NCBI GenBank assembly: GCA_017439425.1
Contig: JAFSJE010000019.1
Span: 1 to 51,632 of the forward strand
Direction: 5' to 3'
Source of the DNA: Oscillospiraceae bacterium
Lineage (GTDB): Bacteria; Bacillota; Clostridia; Oscillospirales; Oscillospiraceae
DNA: 51,632 bases
In this document: piece after piece, positions 25,454 to 32,191 of the stretch
Numbering within the stretch: the stretch's first letter is position 1
Layout: each line of letters begins with the position of its first letter
Made by a program: the position numbers and the translations under genes
The notes under the pieces: model-generated
Database searches by the model: none
What the model saw: only the letters and a program-made list of their open reading frames with translations
Told to the model about the DNA's origin: nothing

Positions 25454-26081
25454 AGTGCTTAAAAATCTCCTGTTCCCGCCGAAATGCGTATGGTGCGGGG
25501 AGATAATCGACGATGGAGACGAATGCCGCCGTTGCCGCGCCGAGCTTACGTTCAACACAGCGAAGATAGCAACGAAGGAGTTCTACTCCGCCGTCGCCGC
25601 GCCGTTTCGGTATGAGGGCAGGGTGCGCGAGAGCATACTCAGAATGAAATTCCGGAGAAAACAGACCTACGCGGCTGTATATGCGCGCTATCTTTCGGAT
25701 ACTATAAAAGAGGAGCTTGCGGGCAGATATGAGCTTATTTCCTTCGTTCCGGTGTCGGAAAAGAGGGCAAGAGAACGCGGCTTTGACCAGAGCGAGCTTA
25801 TCGCGGGAGAGACAGCGAAGGCACTTAATATGCCGTTTGACCGCACGCTCAGAAAGGTGCGCGACAATCCGAAGCAATCGACGCTCAGAGACGAATCGGC
25901 GCGAAGAGCCAACGTGTCGAACTGCTATAAATGCGTGAGAGACGTGAGAGGGGCGAAAATCCTTCTCATTGACGATATAATAACCACCGGCGCGACTATG
26001 AGTGAATGCGCCCGCGAGCTTCTTATGGCAGGCGCGGAGGACGTAGTCGCCGCCTCGGTTGCCATAGCAAAAAAACATTAA
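25446..26081 (+). CDS. ComF family phosphoribosyltransferase-like protein
   Basis: The 211-aa protein has an N-terminal zinc-ribbon-like pair (CVWC...CRRC) and a C-terminal phosphoribosyltransferase fold with the PRPP-binding loop ILLIDDIITTGATMSEC. The middle block RARERGFDQSELIAG..A is typical of ComF. In naturally competent bacteria ComF assists DNA uptake; elsewhere its role is unknown. GGGAGAGACGGGAA precedes the ATG, which overlaps recD2 by eight bases. No other competence genes are in this window. Confidence 0.92.
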   Translation: MLEVLKNLLFPPKCVWCGEIIDDGDECRRCRAELTFNTAKIATKEFYSAVAAPFRYEGRVRESILRMKFRRKQTYAAVYARYLSDTIKEELAGRYELISFVPVSEKRARERGFDQSELIAGETAKALNMPFDRTLRKVRDNPKQSTLRDESARRANVSNCYKCVRDVRGAKILLIDDIITTGATMSECARELLMAGAEDVVAASVAIAKKH

Positions 26082-26093
26082 GGAGAGAAGATT

Positions 26094-27122
26094 ATGATCT
26101 TCGGAAGAGATTTGGGGATAGATCTCGGCACCGCGACGGTCGTTCTTGTGACCCGCGGAAAGGGTGTTATCGCCCGCGAGCCGAGCGTTGTGGCGATGGA
26201 CAGAGCCACCGGGAAAATACTGAAATCCGGCTCCGCCGCTGAGCGTATGCTCGGGCGCACCCCGGGCAATATTGCCGCCATTCACCCGCTTCAGGGCGGC
26301 GTTATCTCCGACTTTGAGATGACGCAGAGTATGATAGGCGAGCTTATAAAAAAGGTCATATCCTTCTCGCTCGTGAAGCCCAGGGTGCTCATAAGCGTGC
26401 CGAGCGGCATTACCGAGGTCGAGGAGAGGGCTGTCATCGACGCCGCCATCAATGCCGGAGCGCGAAAGGTATACCTCTGCGAGGCTCCCGTCGCTGCCGC
26501 GGTCGGTGCCGGGCTTGACATCTCGAAGGCTGAGGGCAACCTTGTTGTCGATATCGGAGCCGGCACCACTGACGTTGCCGTTCTCTCACTCGGCGGCGTT
26601 GTGAGAAGCAAGTCCATCAAGGTCGCGGGTGACGCCTTCGACGAGGCGCTTATTAAGAATATCCGCAAGAAGAACAATCTTCTCATCGGCAAGACCACCG
26701 CGGAGGAGCTCAAGCGCAGCATCGGCTGCGTGTTCCCCAAGACCGAGGAGCAGACGATGGAGATAAAGGGCCGCAGTCTGATGACGGGTCTTCCCTCCAA
26801 TCTGACGGTTTCCTCCACTGAGACTATCGAGGCGTTCGACGAGGTATCGAGCGAGATAATCGAGGCCATCCACAGCGTTCTGGAGGAGACCCCGCCCGAG
26901 CTTGTAGCCGACGTTGCCGGTAATGGCATCGTCCTAACCGGCGGCGGCAGCCTTCTCTGGGGCTTTGACCGCCTTATCGAGTCCGCCACGAGCATCAAGA
27001 CCCGCATAGCGGACGACGCGGAACTCTGTGTCTCCTACGGAATGGTCAAAAAGATGGAGGAGCTCGGCGAGATGGAGGACGGCCCGCTGAACCTCGCGCG
27101 CAGAAGACAGCTCAGAGGCTGA
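26094..27122 (+). CDS. mreB: Rod shape-determining protein MreB
   Basis: MreB is the bacterial actin that directs lateral wall synthesis. Phosphate-1 GIDLGTATVVL, connect-1, phosphate-2 VVDIGAGTTDVAVLSLGG and adenosine motif IVLTGGGSLLWG are intact in 342 residues. The N-terminal MIFGRDLG can form the membrane-binding part. The partners mreC and mreD do not follow, so this may be a second paralogue (Mbl/MreBH type) or a detached mreB. AAGGAG precedes ATG, 12 bases after comF. Confidence 0.95.
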   Translation: MIFGRDLGIDLGTATVVLVTRGKGVIAREPSVVAMDRATGKILKSGSAAERMLGRTPGNIAAIHPLQGGVISDFEMTQSMIGELIKKVISFSLVKPRVLISVPSGITEVEERAVIDAAINAGARKVYLCEAPVAAAVGAGLDISKAEGNLVVDIGAGTTDVAVLSLGGVVRSKSIKVAGDAFDEALIKNIRKKNNLLIGKTTAEELKRSIGCVFPKTEEQTMEIKGRSLMTGLPSNLTVSSTETIEAFDEVSSEIIEAIHSVLEETPPELVADVAGNGIVLTGGGSLLWGFDRLIESATSIKTRIADDAELCVSYGMVKKMEELGEMEDGPLNLARRRQLRG

Positions 27123-27144
27123 TTTAATATAAGGAGAGAGAAAA

Positions 27145-28611
27145 ATGAACGCTATTGAACATCTTCTTGATTACGCAGTTGAAACCGGACTTATTGAAAA
27201 GGACGAGCGCGTCTGGGCGCGCAACGCCGTGCTTGAGACGATAAAATGCGACGCAGTTCCGGCTGTCGAGGTGGACGATTACGCTTCGCTTGCCGAGACG
27301 CTCGACGCCATTACCGCCGACGCGTACAGCCGCGGCGTTATCGAGGAGAACTCCGTAGTTTACCGCGACCTCTTCGATACCGCAGTTATGGGCAGACTCA
27401 CTCCGCGCCCGGGTCAGGTGCGCGAAGCGTTCAGCGCGCTCTACGCGTGGGATCCGAAGGAGGCGACCGACTGGTACTACAAGCTCTCCTGCGACACGAA
27501 TTACATACGCCGCGACCGCATCGAGCGCGACGTGCGCTGGAAGGCGCCGACCGAGTACGGCGAGCTGGACATAACGATAAATCTCTCAAAGCCCGAGAAG
27601 GACCCGAAGGCGATAGCCGCCGCGCGCAATATGCCGAAGAGCGCCTATCCCGTGTGCCTGCTGTGCGCAGAGAACGAGGGCTACGCCGGCAGAGTAAATC
27701 ACCCGGCCCGACAGAATCACCGCACGGTGCCGATAACGATAAACGGCTCCCCGTGGTTTTTGCAGTACAGCCCCTATGTCTACTACAACGAGCACTGCAT
27801 ATGCTTCAATTCTCAGCACACTCCGATGAAGATCGAGCGCGCGACGTTTGCCAAGCTTCTCGACTTTGTGGCGCAGTTCCCGCACTACTTTGTCGGCTCC
27901 AACGCCGACCTGCCCATAGTCGGCGGCTCCATCCTCGCGCACGACCACTTCCAGGGCGGCCACTACACCTTTGCGATGGAAAAGGCGCCGGTGGAGACCA
28001 AAATCGCGTTCCCGGGCTATGAGGACGTCGAGGCGGGCATAGTAAAGTGGCCGATGAGCGTTATCCGCATCACCGCCGACGAGCCGGAGAGGCTCATCGA
28101 GCTTGCGGACAAAATTCTGAACGCATGGCGCGGCTACACCGACGAAAAGGCATTCATCTTCGCGGAGACCGACGGCGAGAAGCACAACACGATCACGCCG
28201 ATAGCGCGCCGCAGAGGCGAAAAGTTCGAGCTCGACCTCGTTCTGAGAAACAATATCACAACCCCTGAGCACCCGCTGGGCGTGTACCACCCGCACGCGG
28301 AGCTTCACCACATCAAGAAGGAGAACATCGGACTTATCGAGGTCATGGGTCTTGCTGTACTTCCCGCGCGTCTCAAGGAGGAGCTGCGCGAGGTCGCCTC
28401 TCAGCTCGCAAAGGGCGAGAAGGTCGAGGGAGTTCACGCCGAATGGGCGAGGGAGCTCGCCGCAAAGTATGAATTCAACGATGAAAACGCCCTTGACATA
28501 GTCAAGGCAGAGACCGGAAAGGTCTTTGCAAAGGTTCTCGAGCACGCCGGAGTGTACAAGCGCACGCCGGAGGGCAAGGAAGCGTTCCTCAGATTTGTAA
28601 AGAGCGTATAA
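27145..28611 (+). CDS. galT: UDP-glucose-hexose-1-phosphate uridylyltransferase (class II GalT)
   Basis: GalT exchanges UMP between UDP-glucose and galactose-1-phosphate in the Leloir pathway. The 488-aa length and the blocks NHPARQNHRTVPI, GGSILAHDHFQGGHYTF and LGVYHPHAELHHIKKENIGLIEVMGLAVLP mark the class II enzyme of Bacillota. The catalytic histidine lies in the HDHFQGG region. AAGGAG precedes ATG. galK and galE are not adjacent, so the gene may belong to general sugar-nucleotide metabolism here. Confidence 0.95.
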   Translation: MNAIEHLLDYAVETGLIEKDERVWARNAVLETIKCDAVPAVEVDDYASLAETLDAITADAYSRGVIEENSVVYRDLFDTAVMGRLTPRPGQVREAFSALYAWDPKEATDWYYKLSCDTNYIRRDRIERDVRWKAPTEYGELDITINLSKPEKDPKAIAAARNMPKSAYPVCLLCAENEGYAGRVNHPARQNHRTVPITINGSPWFLQYSPYVYYNEHCICFNSQHTPMKIERATFAKLLDFVAQFPHYFVGSNADLPIVGGSILAHDHFQGGHYTFAMEKAPVETKIAFPGYEDVEAGIVKWPMSVIRITADEPERLIELADKILNAWRGYTDEKAFIFAETDGEKHNTITPIARRRGEKFELDLVLRNNITTPEHPLGVYHPHAELHHIKKENIGLIEVMGLAVLPARLKEELREVASQLAKGEKVEGVHAEWARELAAKYEFNDENALDIVKAETGKVFAKVLEHAGVYKRTPEGKEAFLRFVKSV

Positions 28612-28638
28612 TTCTGCGGCGCGCTGTAATGTGAAATA

Positions 28639-29433
28639 ATGAAAGAGCTATTAAAAAGAATCGTGGATTCATTTCACGGATATAACACGGAACACATGGC
28701 GGCGCAGGCATTTGGTTTAAGTGAGGGCATTGTCTATGATGCGCTCGTGATAGCCCCGAGCTTTACTCCGTATAAGCTTCAGATGGATAAAACCTGCAAG
28801 GTAACTATGTTAAAGGAAGGAGCCTACATAGCAGGTTATCTGGTTGAGAAAAACGGATTGAACATAGCCTGGATCAAGATCGGTTCTTCAGCGGGCAATC
28901 TCATCGACCATATGGCTTTATGTGCGGAGCTGTCCTTCAAAAGATTGATTTTTATAGGTGCTGCCGGAGGTCTGAAAGAAGGCTTTGAGTTAGGGAACAT
29001 ATGTACGCCTTCTTATTCAATATCAGGAAGCCATGCCGATTCATACCTTATGAAAGCTTCAATTCGGGAGAGCATGCTGTTTACAAGAATTGTCCCGAAT
29101 ATGAAGTATGTTGATAAGGTAATAGAAATCGGCAAGAAGAAAGGCTATTATATACGCAAGGCCGGCGTCTTCTGCACTCCGTCTATTGCGTTGGAATATG
29201 CGCATTTGGATGAAATAAAATCCTTTGATACCGATCTCATTGAAATGGAAACGAGTTCATTCTATCTGATGACCGATTTGTTTGAGCTGCCGGGTATTGC
29301 TTTGCTTGTAGTATCTGATAATTCAGCGACCGGCGCTGCGCTGGTCGGCCGTACAGAAGAACAGCAGCGGCAATACGATTACGGGAGAAATGTAGTGCTC
29401 CCGGATATGATCATAACACTTGCTGCTGAGTAA
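28639..29433 (+). CDS. Nucleoside phosphorylase-like protein (PNP/UDP phosphorylase superfamily)
   Basis: The 264-aa sequence has the phosphorylase superfamily pattern: IKIGSSAGNLIDH, the glycine-rich phosphate loop FIGAAGGLKEGFELGNI, and the substrate-binding block DLIEMETSSFYLMTDLF with the ribose-contacting E-M-E. Members cleave purine or pyrimidine nucleosides with phosphate; the exact substrate is unclear. Codon and base use are clearly more AT-rich than galT, and there is no good Shine-Dalgarno site before the ATG, so late acquisition is plausible. Confidence 0.83.
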   Translation: MKELLKRIVDSFHGYNTEHMAAQAFGLSEGIVYDALVIAPSFTPYKLQMDKTCKVTMLKEGAYIAGYLVEKNGLNIAWIKIGSSAGNLIDHMALCAELSFKRLIFIGAAGGLKEGFELGNICTPSYSISGSHADSYLMKASIRESMLFTRIVPNMKYVDKVIEIGKKKGYYIRKAGVFCTPSIALEYAHLDEIKSFDTDLIEMETSSFYLMTDLFELPGIALLVVSDNSATGAALVGRTEEQQRQYDYGRNVVLPDMIITLAAE

Positions 29434-29460
29434 TACTGATATGCCAACAGATATAATAAT

Positions 29461-29482
29461 AGCGGGGTCAGATGACCCCGCT
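29461..29482. terminator. Bidirectional terminator between phosphorylase gene and rsmI
   Basis: AGCGGGGTCA and TGACCCCGCT form a perfect 10-bp stem with a two-base gap (effective loop larger), followed by GTTTATTTT on the plus strand. The two genes converge here. Confidence 0.85.
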
Positions 29483-29484
29483 GT

Positions 29485-30315
29485 TTATTTTCCCAACGCA
29501 AGATTATAAAGCTCGTTTTTGGAGTAGCCCGTATCCGCGGCGACCTCCTTTGCCGCGGCTTTGAGCGGCATGCCGCCCTCGCGCAGCCTCAGCACCCGCG
29601 CCACCGCGTCCTCGACGCTCATTTCCGGCGCGTCCGACTCCGGCTTTCCCTCGACTACAAGGACAAATTCGCCCTTCGGCTCACTCTCGGCGTACCGCTC
29701 GGAGGCGGCTCCCAGCGTCGTGCGGATTACCTCCTCGTGCATTTTCGTAAGCTCGCGGCAGAGTGCGATCTTCCGCTCCGCGCCGAATACCTCGATGAGG
29801 TCGGAGAGCGTTTTCCGGAGCTTGTGCGGCGCCTCGTAAAAGACCATAGTGCGCTTTTCTCCGACGAGCTCCGCGAGCCGCTCGCGGCGCTCCTTCGTCA
29901 CTACGGGCAGGAACCCCTCGAAGGTAAACCGCGCGGTGCTGAGTCCCGAGAGCGCCAGCGCGCTCGCCATAGCGGTCGGCCCCGGCACCACAACGCACTC
30001 GATTCCGCTCTCGGCGCACTCGCGCACAAGCGCCTCGCCGGGGTCGCTTATCGCCGGCATTCCGGCGTCAGTCACGATGGCGCAGGATTCGCCTGCGAGT
30101 ATGCGGGTGATTATTTTTTCACCGGAAAGTGCCTTGTTATGCTCAAAATAGCTCAGAAGCGGCTTTTTTATCTCAAAATGGTTAAGAAGTTTGAGGGTAA
30201 CGCGCGTATCCTCTGCGGCGATAAAGTCAACGCTGCGAAGCGTTTCAATGCCCCGAGGACTCATATCGCCGAGGTTTCCTATGGGCGTTCCCACAACAAA
30301 AAGCTTTCCAGACAT
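29485..30315 (-). CDS. rsmI: 16S rRNA (cytidine-1402 2'-O)-methyltransferase
   Basis: RsmI methylates the ribose of C1402 in 16S rRNA. The start (LFVVGTPIGNLGDMSPRGIETL), AEDTRVTLKLLNHF, the VTDAGMPAISDPGE..V block, VPGPTAMASALALSGL and YEAPHKL are diagnostic, and the tetrapyrrole-methylase fold is complete in 276 aa. The start codon shares one base with the stop of the upstream methyltransferase gene (TAATG), so they are translationally coupled. GGAG lies seven bases before ATG. Confidence 0.96.
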   Translation of the reverse strand: MSGKLFVVGTPIGNLGDMSPRGIETLRSVDFIAAEDTRVTLKLLNHFEIKKPLLSYFEHNKALSGEKIITRILAGESCAIVTDAGMPAISDPGEALVRECAESGIECVVVPGPTAMASALALSGLSTARFTFEGFLPVVTKERRERLAELVGEKRTMVFYEAPHKLRKTLSDLIEVFGAERKIALCRELTKMHEEVIRTTLGAASERYAESEPKGEFVLVVEGKPESDAPEMSVEDAVARVLRLREGGMPLKAAAKEVAADTGYSKNELYNLALGK

Positions 30316-31019
30316 TACTCTTCTCCTAAGTGATAGATTTTCCGCGCCTCATCAGTGTCGGTGCCGTCGGCGTTTCGCAGGATCAGCGCCGGCTCGACCA
30401 CAAGCCCGGGCTTTCCGGATTTTACGCACTCCAATAAAAACACGCTCGGGCGCGAATCCGCTCTCGCCTGCACGAGCCGCAGACGCTTCGGCTCAAGGCG
30501 GCGCAGAGTCAGAGCGGTTATCGCCTCGCTGAGGCGCTGGGCGGGGTAGACGAAGGTGAATCGCCCTCCGTCACCGAGGAGCCGAGCCGCCGCGTCCGCG
30601 ACGTCCTCGAGCGATGCGCTCTTTTCAAGCCTCTGCGCGTTGCGAGCTTCACTCTCAGACTGCCCGCCGGAGGTTGGAAAGTACGGCGGGTTCGAGATGA
30701 CGAGCTGATACCGCCCGCGAAAGTCGCGCAGGTCGCAGCTTATAACCTCCGCGCGCCCCTCCATACCGTTCAGCACGACGTTTTCCCGTGCGACACTGCA
30801 CGCCTCCTCATCGAGCTCGACAAGAGCAGCCGATGCTTTTGGATAGCGATAGAGGAGCGTGAGCGCAAGAATTCCGCCGCCGCAGCCGAGGTCGCAGATA
30901 GTGCCACCCTTCGGGAGCGAGGCAAAGTCGCCGAGGAGAACGGAGTCCGTTGTCACCGGCATAGCTTTTTCAGTTTTTATAAGCCTGACGCCGCCGCGCC
31001 ACAATTCAAAATAATCCAT
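30315..31019 (-). CDS. TrmN6-like SAM-dependent methyltransferase
   Basis: This 234-aa class I methyltransferase has the SAM motif CDLGCGGGILALTL, ELDEEACSVARENV, and the N6-adenine motif SNPPYFPTSGGQ..SEARNAQR characteristic of TrmN6/YfiC proteins, which methylate A37 of tRNA-Val. It is co-transcribed with rsmI. No Shine-Dalgarno sequence precedes ATG; instead a promoter (TTGCCG, 17 bp, TATAAT) places the expected transcription start on the A of the start codon, predicting a leaderless mRNA. The MDYFELWRGGVRLI beginning fits the family, so a later start is unlikely. Confidence 0.88.
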   Translation of the reverse strand: MDYFELWRGGVRLIKTEKAMPVTTDSVLLGDFASLPKGGTICDLGCGGGILALTLLYRYPKASAALVELDEEACSVARENVVLNGMEGRAEVISCDLRDFRGRYQLVISNPPYFPTSGGQSESEARNAQRLEKSASLEDVADAAARLLGDGGRFTFVYPAQRLSEAITALTLRRLEPKRLRLVQARADSRPSVFLLECVKSGKPGLVVEPALILRNADGTDTDEARKIYHLGEE

Positions 31020-31025
31020 AGGTGT

Positions 31026-31054
31026 ATTATATAAAAAAATAAAGCCACCGGCAA
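31026..31054 (-). promoter_or_regulatory. Promoter of the trmN6-like/rsmI operon, predicted leaderless
   Basis: On the minus strand TTGCCG (+ 31049-31054) and TATAAT (+ 31026-31031) are 17 bp apart. Six bases separate the -10 element from the A of ATG, which would be +1. The -35 box lies inside the terminator hairpin 31043-31066. Confidence 0.7.
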
Positions 31055-31066
31055 GTGCCGATGGCT
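31043..31066 (-). terminator. Second terminator after the ferredoxin gene
   Basis: AGCCACCGGCA/TGCCGATGGCT stem with one mismatch, followed on the minus strand by a T-rich run (TTTATTTTTTT). It is a near copy of the hairpin at 31098-31121, giving tandem terminators. Confidence 0.85.
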
Positions 31067-31097
31067 ATAAATTTGTAAAATGCGCAGGGAAAAATAA

Positions 31098-31121
31098 AGC
31101 CACCGGGGAAACCCGATGGCT
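31098..31121 (-). terminator. First terminator after the ferredoxin gene
   Basis: AGCCACCGGG/CCCGATGGCT around GAAA, one internal mismatch, followed by TTTATTTTT on the minus strand. It lies about 20 bases after the ferredoxin stop codon. Confidence 0.85.
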
Positions 31122-31139
31122 ATATTTTTAAATTCGTGC

Positions 31140-31310
31140 TTACTCCTCGCTGATAGCGCCGACGGGGCAGCCCTCTTCACAAGCGCCGCAATCAACGCAG
31201 ACGTCAGGATCAACCTCGAAGTGGACGTCGCCCATGCTAATAGCCTCAACGGGGCAGGTCTCGGCGCAAGCGCCGCAGGTGATGCAAGCATCGCTGATCT
31301 TTCTTGCCAT
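31140..31310 (-). CDS. 2[4Fe-4S] ferredoxin
   Basis: A 56-aa clostridial-type ferredoxin with two cluster motifs, CITCGACAETCP and CVDCGACEEGCP, in the expected pseudo-twofold arrangement. It carries electrons between oxidoreductases such as pyruvate:ferredoxin oxidoreductase and hydrogenases in anaerobes. The start is MARKISDAC, with GGAGG eight bases upstream; a seven-residue longer frame overlaps that site. It is monocistronic, with tandem terminators downstream and its own promoter upstream. Confidence 0.97.
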   Translation of the reverse strand: MARKISDACITCGACAETCPVEAISMGDVHFEVDPDVCVDCGACEEGCPVGAISEE

Positions 31311-31361
31311 ACTATGTACCTCCTTCTTCAAAGTCTAACGAAAATAGTATTTCGTACAGAT

Positions 31362-31389
31362 ATTGTAACATCAATTTCACAAAAAGCAA
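31362..31389 (-). promoter_or_regulatory. Promoter of the ferredoxin gene
   Basis: On the minus strand TTGCTT (+ 31384-31389), 16-bp spacer, TACAAT (+ 31362-31367), about 50 bases before the start codon. Confidence 0.6.
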
Positions 31390-31410
31390 GAACTTTTTTT
31401 GAAAAAATTT

Positions 31411-31428
31411 GGTTAGTTTTATCTAACT
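31411..31428. promoter_or_regulatory. 18-bp dyad shared with the ZIP transporter promoter
   Basis: GGTTAGTTTTATCTAACT on the + strand; its complement AGTTAGATAAAACTAACC matches the + strand site at 2211-2228 at 16 of 18 positions. It lies 22 bp upstream of the ferredoxin -35 box and 37 bp upstream of the ctsR -35 box. Which of the two it serves is not clear. Confidence 0.55.
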
Positions 31429-31465
31429 TGACGGAATTATTAACAAAAACGTCATAATTTCGGTG

Positions 31466-31494
31466 TTGACAATAACCGAAGCGTGTGATAGTAT
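31466..31494 (+). promoter_or_regulatory. Promoter of the ctsR operon
   Basis: TTGACA (31466-31471) is perfect; TAGTAT (31489-31494) follows after 17 bp. The CtsR operator begins three bases later, so bound CtsR would block initiation. Confidence 0.75.
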
Positions 31495-31496
31495 AA

Positions 31497-31519
31497 GGTC
31501 AAAGATAGTCAAAGTCAAA
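31497..31519 (+). promoter_or_regulatory. CtsR operator
   Basis: GGTCAAA-gat-AGTCAAA (31497-31513) matches the known CtsR heptad direct repeat with its three-base spacer. A third overlapping heptad AGTCAAA at 31513-31519 runs up to the Shine-Dalgarno site. This indicates autoregulation of the ctsR operon. Confidence 0.9.
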
Positions 31520-31531
31520 GGAGAGATTGAC

Positions 31532-31981
31532 GTGGGTATAAGTGATATGATAGCCAGCTTTATAGATGAGATGCTGAAGGACAGTCAGAGCGCAGAGCTT
31601 CAGAGAAGCGAGCTTGCGACGAAGTTTAACTGCGTGCCGAGCCAGATAAACTACGTTATTTCAACGCGGTTTTCGCCCGAGCGCGGATATATCGTCGAGA
31701 GCCGGCGCGGGGGAGGCGGGTATATCCGCATAATCCGCGTGCGCGAGGAACCTAGGGCGATAATGATGCACACGCTGAACGCCGTTGGCGAGAGTATCGA
31801 TCTGCGGAGCGCGACGGCGCTCATTTCCAACGCGGTGCATTCCGAGGCGCTCAGCGAGAGCGCCGGCAGACTGATGCTTGCGGCGGTGAGCGACGCCGCT
31901 CTGCGCGCCTGCGAGAACGAAAAGCGCGACGAGGTGCGCGCGGGAGTATTGAAGCAGATGATTCTGAGGATAATCCAGTAA
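31532..31981 (+). CDS. ctsR: Transcriptional repressor CtsR
   Basis: CtsR represses clp heat-shock genes. The 149-aa protein starts at a GTG eight bases after GGAG, giving VGISDMIASFIDEML, which aligns with the usual start of CtsR; frames opening further upstream cross the operator and promoter. The winged-helix domain contains QRSELATKFNCVPSQINYVISTRFSPERGYIVESRRGGGGYIRI. The glycine-rich GGGGY loop is the known intrinsic heat sensor. A C-terminal helical dimerisation domain follows. It heads an operon with a UVR-motif protein and clpC. Confidence 0.95.
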   Translation: MGISDMIASFIDEMLKDSQSAELQRSELATKFNCVPSQINYVISTRFSPERGYIVESRRGGGGYIRIIRVREEPRAIMMHTLNAVGESIDLRSATALISNAVHSEALSESAGRLMLAAVSDAALRACENEKRDEVRAGVLKQMILRIIQ

Positions 31982-31993
31982 AGGAGGTTCGAT

Positions 31994-32176
31994 ATGGCAA
32001 ACGTGCGCTACACATACTATACACAGTCCGCGCCGGAGACAAGGAGCGCGGACGATGAGCTCACAAAAAAGAGAAGGCTGAACGTTCTTCACCGTGAGCT
32101 CGACAAGGCGGTGCGTGAGGAGGATTTCGAGCGCGCGGCCGAGATACGCGACAGAATAAAAGAGCTTGAAAACTGA
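31994..32176 (+). CDS. Minimal UVR-motif protein in the mcsA position
   Basis: This 60-aa protein ends in a clean UVR motif (RRLNVLHRELDKAVREEDFERAAEIRDRIKELE), the module McsA, UvrB and ClpC share. Classical McsA is about three times longer, with four CxxC zinc-binding pairs in front; here there are no cysteines at all. Position between ctsR and clpC, with AAAGGAGG before ATG, makes it an McsA remnant or a reduced homologue. The McsB arginine kinase it would activate is missing, so its role may be limited to contact with ClpC. Confidence 0.8.
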   Translation: MANVRYTYYTQSAPETRSADDELTKKRRLNVLHRELDKAVREEDFERAAEIRDRIKELEN

Positions 32177-32191
32177 GGAAAGGAGTTTCCT

